Shown here one piece after another: positions 1 to 10,766 of a DNA stretch of 64,000 nt (position 1 is its first letter; every line of letters begins with the position of its first letter). Source of the stretch: Aurelia coerulea (lineage: Eukaryota; Cnidaria; Scyphozoa; Semaeostomeae; Ulmaridae); assembly GCA_039566865.1 (NCBI GenBank), contig CM076960.1:11322501-11386500 (forward strand). Reading direction: 5' to 3'. Position numbers and translations under genes: made by a program. The notes beneath the pieces are model-generated. The model ran no database searches, had not been told where the DNA came from, and saw only the letters and a list, made by a program, of their open reading frames with translations.

Positions 1-215
1 TTTTGACGAAATTCGATTTATCCGATCGTGCAATGATTTTTTCCGGAGAGTGGTCAAAACGGCTGAAAATGGCCTAAGTTTTGCTGTGAAACGCGGAAGT
101 AAACACAACGACGGCATCTGATTGGTCAATCATAGGAGAAAATGCGATCTGATCAGAGCGTGAGTCACAACCCCACGGGAGCTTTTGACAAAAGAAAAGA
201 TTTGACGGCTATGCT
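1..215 (-). repeat. Interspersed repeat, copy 1 (reverse complement at 38924-39139)
   Basis: The first 215 bases match 38924-39139 on the opposite strand almost base for base, with a few substitutions and a one-base difference in an A run. The match stops at 215, where the 98-bp terminal repeat of the Ngaro/DIRS-like element begins. It may be older genomic repeat into which that element inserted, or part of the element's own outer repeat. The window edge hides the rest, so the two cannot be separated. Confidence 0.85.
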
Positions 216-313
216 AACGAATCGTAACAAGGTTGTCGGACACCTTTAAAAACAAACGCTCGCAGCATCTTCCGCGAATTAACTGGGATATAAAATTTCA
301 TTCTTATCCCTAT
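216..313 (-). repeat. 98-bp terminal direct repeat, left copy
   Basis: Identical over 98 bp to 5464-5561 and in the same orientation. It starts AACGAATCGTAAC and ends TTATCCCTAT. In element orientation it is the downstream (A2-type) copy. Confidence 0.9.
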
Positions 314-744
314 TTAATTCTTGCTTCAGAGAAAAATAATGTGGCCCCTCAGAGCTGAGAACAATCACAAATATAAAATTTGCCAGTCGCCAAAAACCAA
401 TGGCAGTGTTCTCTCATCATAGGGGCCTAAGTTTGGGATTTCAAATGCACTGGCCAAAATGTGCACTCCCGCAGCAACCGAAATAGTTGGGGGTTAGAGA
501 AAAAATATTCAGAATTTTCTCCACCACAGAACACATGTGTTCCCCCAACCCCCAAATATCCGAGAAAAAGAATTTAACCCCCTGGATCACTACCAAAGAT
601 GAGAGAACACCCCCTGCAGGCAACTCTTGTTCTGTGTGGCTTAGCCTTTTCATGAAATTGTTCGTTTATTTTTACGTACGATCGTGTACGAGCAAGACGA
701 GTAAAAAATTGTTTTGATTAGTTAAAGCGCGAGTAGCGAATCCG

Positions 745-1060
745 AACATTGCAAGGCCACCACTTAACTCGATGATTGCCAAATACAGGCAACCACCTCA
801 TCTCGATGGCTATTTCATTAACTTAACTTAAGGTAAACATCTCATTTCAATGCCTACCAGGCAACCATCTCATCTCAACGGCCACCTAATCAACTTTGGG
901 CAACAACCAACTCAATGGCGCCCAATTTACTTATTTAACTCTGGGCAACAACCAACTCAATGGCGCCCAAATAACTTTTGGGTAAAAATCTAATGTCGAT
1001 GATTACCAAAAAAATTTTAACTTCAAACAGACAACCGTTTTATCTCAACGGTTGTTACCA
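745..1060. repeat. Degenerate short tandem repeats in the 3' noncoding part of the Ngaro/DIRS-like element
   Basis: Variants of GGCAACCA-C-TCATCTCAATGGC recur about six times at irregular spacing near 40-60 bp, each separated by short AT-rich stretches such as TTAACTT. They lie between the recombinase stop and the left terminal repeat. Function is unknown. They could be part of the missing second split-repeat module or a decayed minisatellite. Confidence 0.6.
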
Positions 1061-1319
1061 GAGAAAAATGCTTAACTTTACTCGACATTTTAACTATTAA
1101 ATTAGTAACATTGCAACTTAATACAACAAATTAGAGCATAGAGTTTCAATTTAACTTGACAAAAAACACAAGTTTCATAAGAAACCCAACACATCGGTAT
1201 AATATTAAATCATTAATGTCCCATAACGTGGACAATAGCCACGAAAAGAAACAAAAAATAACGACAACATCAGTAGGTTTAAACTACGCTTACTGAAAAA
1301 ACAAACATTCATGTCTCAG

Positions 1320-2338
1320 TTATTGCCTGGATGATGAACCCAAACAGCGTGACGAGGTGATAAGCCTTTCTATGGGTAATTTGATGTAAACTTTATAAGC
1401 ATCACTGGACCATCGTCCCATTGCTTGAATCAAGTGATCTGGGAAGCCAAGAGCAGCTGCCGTCGATGCAGCCCCAACACGAAAACTATGCAAAGTATAG
1501 GAACCTTTGAGCCCAGCTGAATTTAGAGCTTTTTGTAGTCTATAGTTCAACATTTGCTTAGACAAGGGCCTTAAATCTTTGCAAACAAACAGCGGGCCTT
1601 GAGAAGGACCCCGCAACCAAAGATACTTGATTATCGCCGTAACTGGACAAATAGGGGACTCAGAAGCTGCTAAAGGTATGGTACAGCCCTCACCAAATTG
1701 GTCAGTTTTAGAATACCTTAGCCTTATAAAAATGACGTCTGGATTCGCTTGATTATCAATAGAAATGTCACTAACAGATAGGAACTTGTTCTCCTTTAAA
1801 GCTTCAGGACTCGTGGTAAATTCAGCAGCTCTTAAAAAACCAAAGAATGCAGTACAGCAAGCAGCCCAAAACATACAGTCATTAAATTCATCCAAATTCA
1901 GGTAAGCTTTTATGGCGCAAAGAACAAATGGGGTAATAGGAATTTTAGAAGGCCTGTTCGAAGGTTGTACACGACGTAAACCTTTCAAAACTAGCGGAAT
2001 TCTCAAGCAACCCAATAGTGGATCTTCGGCTCCATTTTGAACATGCAATGATCTAATAGCAGAGAGATAAACTCTAATACTCGAGGCTTGGCAAGTACTA
2101 CTTAGACTAGCGACAAATCTTAACAGCGTCAATTCTGATGCAGGAATAGCCGAGCCATTGTCATTCAATAGACCAAATTTCTCACAAAAGTTTACAAACT
2201 TTCTTTGAGCGGAAGAGTACGTTCTTTTAGTGTTACTGGATAAACCATTACTGAGCAGTTGTTGCCAGTTACTGTCTAAGGCAGAGATATCAGGCGAACC
2301 AGCAAGTCTCGAGGAACAGACTGTATTTTGGTCAAAGG
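1320..2338 (-). CDS. Tyrosine recombinase (integrase) of the Ngaro/DIRS-like element
   Basis: This is the YR that would integrate the circular DNA copy of the element in the nucleus. From the first in-frame ATG (2168) it reads 282 residues. The catalytic set is visible: Arg in FFGFLRAAEF (about residue 113), HSFR (His227, Arg230), Trp in GRWSS and the Tyr in the AYKVYIK segment near 258-261. The frame is open with no ATG upstream of 2168 and encodes an N-terminal core-binding segment (SSNTKRTYSSAQRKFVNF), so the true protein begins further up. The frame overlaps the RT ORF by about 60 nt and sits at -1 to it. An in-frame C_CCU_UUG heptamer at 2333-2339 could produce an RT-YR fusion by -1 frameshifting. 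The start given here is that heptamer and is inference. Confidence 0.85.
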
Positions 2339-3889
2339 GGCATCCTTGTGAAAGGCCTGAAAATTGAAGCGAGATAACGCATCAGCTTTTCTGTTTTCGC
2401 GACCCGGGATATGAATAGCAGTAAAAGTGAAATTGTTTTTTACGGCTAAAAGCGAAAGTTCTCTTAATAGAAAGGCTAAATGCTTCTCGTTGCAAGTCCC
2501 ATTTCTTAAACAAAAAACAACCGCCATATTATCACTTTTAAAGGCAATACGCTTGCGCTGCCAACCATTACCCCACAAATTTGCTGCTACAACAATTGGT
2601 ATCATCTCCTTTATTGCAATATTCAAAGGAGCCGCCTCCGCAGGCCATCTTTCAGCAAAAGATTCATCATTGTAAAAAGCTCCAAAACCAATACTCCCGG
2701 CCGCGTCCGAGGTTACAAACATGTCAGGGGCTTTTTCCCATTTTGGAAACAAAAATGAACTTCTGCCATTCCATTCTTGTAGCAGAGTGTTCCACCAATC
2801 CAGGTCTTCTTTCTCCCATGCTGACAGATGAACAAAATGATGCAACTCTGAAACTGAATATGCACGATCAATAAGTCTCCTCAGAAAAGGCCTTCCTAAA
2901 ACGATTGCTTGACAGCAGTGCTGTAAACTGCCAATTAACGATAACAGTTTACGCTTAGTTCCCGAGCGACGTGATTCCCAAAGTTTTAACTTGGCCTTAA
3001 TCTTCTCTAACTTGATAGCCGGGAGACGCAATTCCATGGCTAGCGAATCAAGCTCAAAGCCAAGAAAGGTGATGCATGTAGAAGGGCCCTCAGTTTTATC
3101 TTCAGCTAAAGGTACACCTAAACTTTCGCACACTCTGAAACAATTATTTAATGCTACTTGGCACTCATTTGACTTCGGTTCTCCAACGATAAAGAAATCA
3201 TCAAGATAATGTTGTATGTAACGGACAGGACCTGTTCTTTCAAACAAAGTCTGCAATATGTCAGCAAATCTTGTAAATATTTGTGGCGCAGATCTTAGAC
3301 CAAAAGGCAGAGCCAAGTCTACATAAAATTTTCCATCCCATTTCATTCCAAGATATTTACGATCCTGATCGTTAACTGGCAAAAGCCTATAAGCACGTTT
3401 AATGTCAAATTTCGCCATAAGAGCACCTGGCCCAAGTTTAACCATTTTAGAAATCGCTTCAGGAATACCCTCATATGAAACGGAGGCTTTAGAATCTGGA
3501 ATAAAGGTATTAACGCTGCCATCAATTGGAAAAGAAAGATCAGTAATAAGTCGCCATTTCCCAGGTGTTGATTTTGGGATAACTCCGAAACGGTTTATAT
3601 GCAAATCAAGAATTGGAGGATTTGAAAAAGGACCAGCAATCGAACCCATATTTATTTCCTCTTTAAGATAATTGTTGATTACATCACCATGAACCTTGGC
3701 AGAACGGCAATTAGATTCTGCAGAAACAACAACAGCACATTGAATTTCTAACTTGAAACCAAAAATCAACCCATTCAGTAACCAGTCTTTGTCAGCATGC
3801 GGAAACAAATCTAAATGTGAAATCCAGCCATCCACATTCAAAGGGGTTACATAAAACGGAGATGGTAATAATAAATCAGTCACTGCCAA
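2276..3889 (-). CDS. Reverse transcriptase-RNase H of the Ngaro/DIRS-like element
   Basis: 537 codons from a TTG at 3889. It copies the element RNA to DNA and degrades the RNA strand. RT motifs in order: KWRLITDLSF (about 111-120), AKFDIKRAYRLLPV (159-172), LPFGLRSAPQIF (194-205), the catalytic HYLDDFFIV (Asp230, Asp231) and FLGFELD (275-281). RNase H follows with Asp395 in TSDAAGS, Glu428 in KEM, Asp453 in KSDNMA and Asp503 in NRKADALSR, so all catalytic acids look present. No ATG precedes the domain in frame. The reading frame runs straight back through LVLNSN to the gag stop UGA at 3908-3910, so RT is in the same frame as gag and may be made by readthrough. It overlaps the recombinase at its 3' end. 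Confidence 0.92.
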   Translation of the reverse strand: MAVTDLLLPSPFYVTPLNVDGWISHLDLFPHADKDWLLNGLIFGFKLEIQCAVVVSAESNCRSAKVHGDVINNYLKEEINMGSIAGPFSNPPILDLHINRFGVIPKSTPGKWRLITDLSFPIDGSVNTFIPDSKASVSYEGIPEAISKMVKLGPGALMAKFDIKRAYRLLPVNDQDRKYLGMKWDGKFYVDLALPFGLRSAPQIFTRFADILQTLFERTGPVRYIQHYLDDFFIVGEPKSNECQVALNNCFRVCESLGVPLAEDKTEGPSTCITFLGFELDSLAMELRLPAIKLEKIKAKLKLWESRRSGTKRKLLSLIGSLQHCCQAIVLGRPFLRRLIDRAYSVSELHHFVHLSAWEKEDLDWWNTLLQEWNGRSSFLFPKWEKAPDMFVTSDAAGSIGFGAFYNDESFAERWPAEAAPLNIAIKEMIPIVVAANLWGNGWQRKRIAFKSDNMAVVFCLRNGTCNEKHLAFLLRELSLLAVKNNFTFTAIHIPGRENRKADALSRFNFQAFHKDAPLTKIQSVPRDLLVRLISLP

Positions 3890-3907
3890 ATTTGAATTCA
3901 GAACAAG

Positions 3908-5038
3908 TCATTTAGATTTGCGTTTTGAAGATCTTTCCGGGGATGGTGAACGGTCACGCTTTGATTTAGGCCCGGATTCACTTTGATCCTTTTGTTTTTG
4001 TGAGCAATCAAAAGCTGTGTGCTGGCCTTTACAATACAAACAAATGTGCTGGAACCTGCAAGGGTTAAATAAGCATTGAGAGTAGTTGAATTTCAAGCAC
4101 ACCTTAGGATCTTCAAAATCACCACGCTTAGCAGACCTAAATTGCCTTCTATCCATACTCTCCGGCTTCAATACGGAAGTAATATACAAGGAGAGATCAA
4201 CTGCAGACCAGGACAGACTGGGATCCTCCGCTGCTTTCCTTCGAAAGGCTCTGTCATAGGTTAGCCAACCTTTACACGACGTGTCTCTGCTGGTCTTCGC
4301 AATAAGGAGAAAATATCCAATTAAATCGCTCAATTTAGCCGGAAAATGCTTGCTCACAACCCCAGCATAAACGCCCCATGCTTCAGCCCAATCCAAAAAT
4401 GATTCAACTGGTTTTAAGTCGGAGGTTTTATCGCATTTCAGTAACTTTGTTAACTGGGGACCAATAGGCTCAACAGCTGGCAACTTATCCAAGTTACATG
4501 GTCGAAGCATGGTGAAATCAACGAACAAATTCTTCCTGATAATGTTCACCAGATAGCCAGGAACAGGACCCAAAACACCGGACACCGCTAGCCCAGGAGA
4601 CGCATCTTGATTTGACAAAAAATTTTGCGGGCACAAAGACATTAAATGTTTCGTAAAATCTAGCAGAGGTTGGCTAGAAGAGCTGGTCGAAGGCAAGCTA
4701 GGCGGAGCGCTTTGAGTAGGCAATGTGACACCTGGCATGGACATTTGAGATGAAACTACGGAAACAAAAGAAGGAGCATGGATTGAGCTTCCCCCAGAAA
4801 CTGAAGACGCTGGTATACCTGAGATTCCAGGCTGATTACTGACATTTTGTGCTCGTAAAATTGAATTTAGGCCCTCTTGAATGCCAAGCATTGACGTCTC
4901 GAGGGCAGAGAGCCTAGAATCAAAGTTTTGCCCACTCAACGCATCTTGACTTGAACGAGAATCATTAGCAGAGTCATCCATTGCTACACATATAAAATAT
5001 GGACAGATCTCACCGAAAAAGAAAATTCGCCAAGCCAA
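3908..5038 (-). CDS. Gag-like nucleocapsid protein of the Ngaro/DIRS-like element
   Basis: 376 codons. The likely start is the internal ATG at 4981 (MDDSAND, in a CAATGG context); the first 19 codons from 5038 are hydrophobic and look like leader sequence. A Ser/Thr/Pro-rich N-terminal part is followed by a conserved central part and then a cysteine/histidine cluster (SQCLFNPCRFQHICLYCKG then HTAFDC), as in gag zinc knuckles. The C-terminus is basic and serine-rich (RSPSPERSSKRKSK), fitting RNA binding. The only thing between gag and RT is one UGA followed by CUU. The pattern C-x-Y-C-x-G...TAF-x-C is shared with the Gag-like gene ending at 49895, suggesting distant relationship. Confidence 0.8.
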   Translation of the reverse strand: MAWRIFFFGEICPYFICVAMDDSANDSRSSQDALSGQNFDSRLSALETSMLGIQEGLNSILRAQNVSNQPGISGIPASSVSGGSSIHAPSFVSVVSSQMSMPGVTLPTQSAPPSLPSTSSSSQPLLDFTKHLMSLCPQNFLSNQDASPGLAVSGVLGPVPGYLVNIIRKNLFVDFTMLRPCNLDKLPAVEPIGPQLTKLLKCDKTSDLKPVESFLDWAEAWGVYAGVVSKHFPAKLSDLIGYFLLIAKTSRDTSCKGWLTYDRAFRRKAAEDPSLSWSAVDLSLYITSVLKPESMDRRQFRSAKRGDFEDPKVCLKFNYSQCLFNPCRFQHICLYCKGQHTAFDCSQKQKDQSESGPKSKRDRSPSPERSSKRKSK

Positions 5039-5463
5039 AACATCAGAGTTTCACCTTCTTGCTCTGCTCTCCGCATCCAAATACGAACGCAACGTGTCAG
5101 AATTTTTGGTTTTAAACAGATGCAAGAACTAAATCGAAAGATTTCCAGACCTATTGTCTACAAAGCGCATACCTGTTTCTACGCTGCACATAAAAGTATT
5201 CTTTTGTAAAACAATAAAATCAGTGTTTCAACTCGTTTGAAAAGTGAATAAACAAACTTCTGGGAATTGAATGATACGTGTTTTACGCAAGTAACAATGC
5301 ACAAGTTACGAAGCGCCGAGCCCAAAACTGATTGTTAAAAACAATTTACGATCGCAAAAAACAACAAGACACGATGCTCGCAGCAGGCTAAATTATTAGA
5401 CAAGTGAATTGGAACAATCTGCTGAGAATTGAGTGATACGTGCAGTTACGCACATCATAGCCA

Positions 5464-5561
5464 AACGAATCGTAACAAGGTTGTCGGACACCTTTAAAAA
5501 CAAACGCTCGCAGCATCTTCCGCGAATTAACTGGGATATAAAATTTCATTCTTATCCCTAT
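5464..5561 (-). repeat. 98-bp terminal direct repeat, right copy
   Basis: Identical to 216-313. In element orientation it is the 5' (A1-type) copy. The next base, 5562, begins sequence identical to the Penelope-like 3' region at 14421 onward. Confidence 0.9.
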
Positions 5562-5890
5562 AAATCCAAAAAAAGGGGTAAAACATCTTCGAGTAAGGTC
5601 ATTGGGGAGTTTTGTGGAAAGAGATTCATGCCTTGTTTTTTGCGGCTTTGTCTATATGTAATATAAAAACATTCTTTTATGTTTATCTTGTTGATAGTAT
5701 TCTAAAATAATTTTCTTTTCTTTTGTTTGTCTAGGGTATAGAAACTATTTTTAGGTAAATTTTAGTATAAATACTTGGCTGTCTAGGATTGTAAATACAC
5801 TGAAGAAGATTTTATATCGAAACGTCTGCCCTGAAACAGTTGTGTTTTTTATCATTTTAATTTCTGTTTTACTTTGAAAGTGGTTTAGTT

Positions 5891-5892
<2 letters not shown>
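5562..5892 (+). mobile_element. Penelope-like element 3' tail (copy in duplication unit 1)
   Basis: Matches the 3' noncoding part of the GIY-YIG element at 14421-14750. It contains the conserved stem-loop block CTGAAGA...GAAAC at 5800-5823 and ends in a TAA array. The endonuclease ORF is missing here because the Ngaro/DIRS-like element ends at 5561. Confidence 0.8.

Positions 5893-5974
<82 letters not shown>
5893..5974. repeat. (TAA)n microsatellite
   Basis: About 27 uninterrupted TAA units directly after the Penelope-like tail. The equivalent array in the second unit (14751-14874) is about 42 bp longer. Confidence 0.98.
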
Positions 5975-7026
5975 TACTTTGTTTAAGGTTGGCGTAGTGT
6001 ATAGCACTAGGCTAATTAATGCCAACCATTATCAATAAATACCAAAAATGTGACCTAAATGTAACCTAAATTTACAATAAAATCTTTACATAATCTACAG
6101 TTGCATGAAATATTCCAAAACTTAATTTCTTTTTTAAAATATTCTACAGATCGGGACTCTTTTATATGCAATGGCAAATCTCGCCAGAGATTCTGCCCAG
6201 AAAAGTCACAGTTTCTAACCCATAGGCTGTAGTCCTAGGTTTGCGTGCATAGTTGTTGCTCGTAACCCTTAAGTTGTATTTCACTGTCAATGCAGGGATA
6301 GTATCACTGGAGTCAGTTAGGATATCAAGCCTTGTTGCCTTGTTGCGAAGTGTTTTTTTACTGAAATATTTGAAATATATTTGCAGGTGTGCTTGTGTCA
6401 AACCTGCCGGCATTTTCTTCATCCGCCATTACTGCGCCATTACTAACGTATGACCAGGGTATGACCTACAGTTGTTGTGTTCTATTTTCTATTGTTTTTG
6501 CCTCCGTATCTCTTTACCGGTACCCCCGTCCAGATCTGTCAAACGCGGACAATATGGCCTCGTTTTCGGAACGCGTTGTTCACAAGTCTCGCTCTCCTTC
6601 CCTTTCTTTCTTTCTTCCTTTCTTTCCCCGTGTCCTCGCCCTTTTCCTCCTTTCCCCTCTCGTATTTACTCGTATCAAGAGCGAGACTTGGAGCAAGTCC
6701 AGGCACGTTTATGCTATTGCAATTGCCATTCCTGTGAGCTCATCAACCGCTGAGCATTCGCTTTCCACGTCGCGGATACGCTCAAGGATGGTGCAAGAGC
6801 TCCTTGAGGGCCTTCTGATGATGGCGTTTGAAAAAAAATATTTTTCTCTCCCTCGACAAAGACGAGCTCATTGACAGTTTAGAAAGAAGTTTTCGAGAAC
6901 TTTCAATAGCATTTTATCATGAAAAACTGTCATTGACTTGCTTCCCTTTCAAAGAAAACCTGTATTGGTATGAACAAATGAACTGGCATAGGCGAATTCA
7001 GCTAACGCTGCTATCAATTGGTCAAA
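5975..7026. other. No gene recognised; pyrimidine-rich stretch
   Basis: Unique to the duplication (second copy 14875-15928). A CT-rich tract near 6590-6670 keeps several frames open by composition. No domain or splice structure convinces me that it is coding. Confidence 0.5.
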
Positions 7027-7404
7027 GGGACTCATACCATTACGCTTACAAAGTGGGCCCCCTTTAGACCCACATAGAGTGGTTCCGTATTTACCCATCA
7101 AATTGCTAGAATTTAGTAATTGCTATTTGGACAGTTGTTGTTGTTGTTGCATCCAAAAACGGTTGAATCGGCCTAGACTTCTCGTAGCTGCGATGGATCT
7201 ATTTTGTTTCTACAGAGGAAGATTACTGCTTGAAAGGTATATTGTCTGTGATGGGTAGGTCAGGAAAACATTATTTTCTGTACTAAGAATTTACTTTTCA
7301 ATGTTTAAGCTGCAAGCGATTTTGTTGTGTGTACGAGAACTCCCGCTTGTCTACGCCGTTTTGAAACAGGGGACCCACTTTATAAGAGTAATGGTAGGAG
7401 TCCC
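7027..7404. mobile_element. Small inverted-repeat element (MITE-like), unit 1
   Basis: 31-bp terminal inverted repeats at 7027-7057 and 7374-7404 match at 28 of 31 positions (GGGACTC-TACCATTAC-CTTA-AAAGTGGG). The second-unit copy is 15929-16306. No coding capacity. The GGGACTCAT-like end resembles the ends of the 1.8-kb element at 26449-28257. Confidence 0.6.
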
Positions 7405-7532
7405 TATTGAGCAACTGATATCAGCAAATCAAAGAACGCGGAGAAACAAGGGACCATAAGTCATAAGTCTAGAAAGGGGCGCCATTTTGACCTATTGCCC
7501 CCCCTGCGATCTCATCCCCAGCACGCCACTGG

Positions 7533-9500
7533 TTTCTAGTCGCTGGAGATGCTTCAAGTCGTCACTGAAACTCGACTGACGCGTAAAGCACTTGAGAATG
7601 ATGTAAAAGATATACGGCATGCTTTTTCTAGAAAAGAATAAGCTGCTCCACAACTTCTTCTGGCCAAAAAAATCCCAAAAAAGTTATGAGAATTTCACAA
7701 GGAGAACAGGCTATTTCTTTTAGGCGAAACTGTTTTCGAACTTCGAATAACAGAGGGGAAAATATCAAGTTTCACAAAGGTTTCATCATGATTTTGAAAA
7801 AAGTTTTTCAAAGAAGCCAAATAGACAAATATTTTCGAAATGCAAGATCAGGAGGGAAATTGATTTTCATGCAAACACATATTTTTTCATAAGAAATTGC
7901 CCATAGTATAAGAAACTCAACTCTCAAAGCGCCAAAGAATTAAGAAACCCCAGTACTGGGAAAATATAAGTTAAGAAACTATTTATTTTGATTACGATAA
8001 TCCTTGACATATTTCTATTTTACTTTCATTTATTATTTCCTATATCATATTACTCGTATTAAGAAAGGCTTAAAAAGCCTTGTTTTGAAATACTCACGAG
8101 GGCACATGTAGTGAACAGTTATGGCTCGTGTTATGGAGCCTCTAGCCATAAGAAATTCTGAGTACTCAAAATCTGATAACTTTAAGAAGCTTTCAGCACT
8201 AGCCCATAAATTTTTAGTTTCCTATGAAAAATATGTGCAATGTTTTATTGATCACACTCTGCTATGGTTTAGAACGGTTTTCAGAAAAATGGAGAAAAAG
8301 GCCGCTAAACTGACTTATCAAATTTCTTCAAAAAGTATTTGAAATCTACCCAGCTGCAGTTTTGGAATGAGTAATAGAGATCTCGCATGCTTGAAGATTG
8401 TTCAGTGACGGGACACAAGCAACGGCGAGCGACGGGACGGAATATGTGGAGGAAAGGAGAGATAGGAAGAGAGAGATAATTGGGACAATTGCTACAATGC
8501 CTCGTTCCTGTGAGGTGATCATATATAAACACGACAGAAAGTTGTCTGTGACATCTTTTCATCCTGCTCCTAGAACAGGAATATTGATTTTTATTTGTTC
8601 AGGGCATGTCAAGAGTTCTTATCCCTCTGTTCCCCTCTATCCTTCGTTGCTAGGATTTTTGTTCCTTTTCTTTGCCTTTTGTTCCAATTCTTTTGGTTCT
8701 GGTACCCAGGGAAATAAAACTTAAAATGGTTAAGACTACAACTGTTACTGAGGTGTCTTGGCAAGGAAAAAGATTATCATATTGAAATTTGTCAAATGCT
8801 CTCGATTCTTTAATTATAACCGCCCGTGTCCCAGGCATATTTTTTCAGACCGTCTAAGCAAGCTTCTGCAACAAAAGGGCCCGTACCAAATCCTACTAAA
8901 ATTGATCTGCGAGAAAGCTATTCATTTTACGCTAAAAATATTCTTGTCGAAATCGTGCTTTAAGTGCAAAAGAAATATTTGCTTGGCCGGAAAAATATAA
9001 AAGGTAGTACAGCCATTCAGACTTTCACTACTTTTTCGGGAAACTTGAATTATCATTGGTAGAAAGTTTCTTGATTTTTCTAAATGTTTCCTAACTTTTG
9101 AGTAGATTCTTTCCCCTCTAATCTTGACTTCTGTCTGTTATTTCAACTGCTATTTGTTTGATTCATTTCGAAAATATTTGTCTATTTGGCTTCTTTGAAA
9201 AACATTTTTCAAAATTATGATGAAACCTTTGTGAAACTTGATATTTGCCCCTCTGTTATTCGAAATTCGAATAGTGTCGCGTAAGAGAAATAGCCTGTTC
9301 TCCTTGCGAAATTCTTATAACTTTTTTGGGATTGTTTTGGCCAAAAGAAGTCGTGGAGCAGTTTATTTTTGTCTAGAAAAGGCATGACTTTGATTTCTAA
9401 CTACTCAGAGTATATCTTTTACATCATTCTCAAATGCTTTACGCCTCAGTCGAGTTTCAGTGACGACTTGAAGCATCTCCAGCGACTGCCACTAGAAACT
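7533..9500. mobile_element. Element with ~310-340-bp inverted arms, unit 1
   Basis: 7533-7842 is the reverse complement of 9164-9500 with about 10 percent divergence and small gaps. The arms carry TTTCTAGT at the outer edge and ATTTTCGAAATG at the inner edge. The 1.3-kb interior includes the TTAAGAAAC repeat (7888-8235) and no recognisable transposase. It may be a nonautonomous long-TIR transposon or an old inverted duplication. The second copy is 16435-18422. Confidence 0.65.
7888..8235 (+). repeat. TTAAGAAAC-type dispersed repeat, copy in unit 1
   Basis: Rich in AAGAAACT/TTAAGAAAC motifs and containing CAGTACTGGGAAAATATAA and ACTCAAAATCTGATAA. Related copies lie at 16812-17158, 62503-62862 and, reversed, 52185-52452. 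Noncoding. Confidence 0.75.
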
Positions 9501-9895
9501 TGGAAGAAGCCCATTTTATGCAAGACTTCTGGATTTATTTGAAATATTGCCGGTATTCATCGCAAATAGTGGTCAATTTGTGACTAAAACTCTTGTATTT
9601 GGAGGATACACAAGTTTGGCAACTGCTTTTAACAAGAATTCATTCATTGGTAAGTGAAAAGTGATTTCAAGCAATTTCCACCAAAATAAGGTCCCTGCCG
9701 TGAATCAACACTGTTGTGAAATTTCGAGGATGTTGAATATTTTTGAAATTAATCAAACCTCGACTTTCTTTCTCGACTTGCGAGCAAGAACAACCTTGGA
9801 TCCAAGAGAACTCTTGATATATGGTGAGAGGCATTCCCAACTCCTAGATTAAAAGCATAAAATCCCTTATGTGTTAAGAAACGGCCTTAATGCTG

Positions 9896-10044
9896 ATTTC
9901 CAGTCAGTGGAATTTTCCGAGCGAACGGAATTTCCTTTGTCTGTGTGAAATAATGTCGACCTGGAATTGAATAGAAAGTTACGGCTGAGCGACCTTTTAT
10001 TGTCTAAAATTCCGCCCGCTCGGAAAATTCCACTGACTGGAAAT
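9896..10044. repeat. 149-bp palindromic MITE-like element, unit 1
   Basis: Arms ATTTCCAGTCAGTGGAATTT-CCGAGCG and the reverse complement enclose about 75 bp. In the second unit (18818-18966) the arms pair without mismatch through GGGCGGAATTT, whereas here two bases differ (GAACGG). Confidence 0.75.
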
Positions 10045-10766
10045 TCGCCTTTATGTTTGGGACTTTTATAGGGGCGACACTTTAGAAATTGCCACTCCTA
10101 GCTTTCATTTGCAATTTCATTCAGCTATTTTAACAGAAAAATATTCCGCTTACATGAATGATTTTACCTTTAACAGAAAGACGGAAAAAAACGGATCAAA
10201 GTGTGTACCATTTGATTAATGTCTTCCCTCTATAAACTGCCGCAAAGAAGCATTTTACGATCGAAAACATTTAATGTTCATTGCTCGATCAGAACGCGGA
10301 TCAGAATTTCGACGGCGTGAGTTTTTGCCTTCCATCCTTCGATTTAGGCAACATTAATACGCATGCGCGCATCGTTTCCGCTCTGTCCATCAATGGAAAA
10401 ATCTACATCAAATTTATTAAAAAAGAACAAGAACAGGACAGGCGTCTCAGAAAGAAGAACTCCCTCGACTTTACAGCAGTTGCTTGACTCTCAAAAGAGC
10501 ACAGAAAGATGAAACACCAAAAGATACCGCGAGTCGTCGATTGAAAGACAGGGATACAGTTTTCATGAATATTACAGAGAACAAATGAAATCAGTGATGC
10601 CCCCGCAGCCACATGAAGCCAACGCTGCTATTCGTTCTTTTTATTTTCATTTCTTTACATTTTTTGTTACAAAGTCCACTTGTAACGCGTCGACTTTCAA
10701 ATCGCTTGTTTTAAAGCGGTGCTAGCTATGTATCAGAACACTAAACTGTAATGTTGAAAATTTAAC

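Larger units (their letters stand above)
216..5561 (-). mobile_element. Ngaro/DIRS-like tyrosine-recombinase retrotransposon
   Basis: Three minus-strand ORFs lie in the order gag, RT-RNase H, tyrosine recombinase between two identical 98-bp direct repeats (216-313 and 5464-5561). This content is that of YR retrotransposons, which integrate with a tyrosine recombinase rather than a DDE integrase. Direct rather than inverted terminal repeats, and no visible methyltransferase domain, favour the Ngaro/PAT side over DIRS1. Ngaro elements usually have split direct repeats (A1-ORFs-B1-A2-B2). I see the A pair but not a B pair, so the structure may be incomplete. The right edge abuts Penelope-like tail sequence exactly at 5561/5562. 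The ORFs are long and open, so the copy looks young. Confidence 0.85.

Noticed and set aside
6389..6874. 161-codon frame, kept in the second unit at 15291-15776
   Set aside because: The duplication is too recent for conservation to mean selection; the frame is open because of a CT-rich tract and has no domain.
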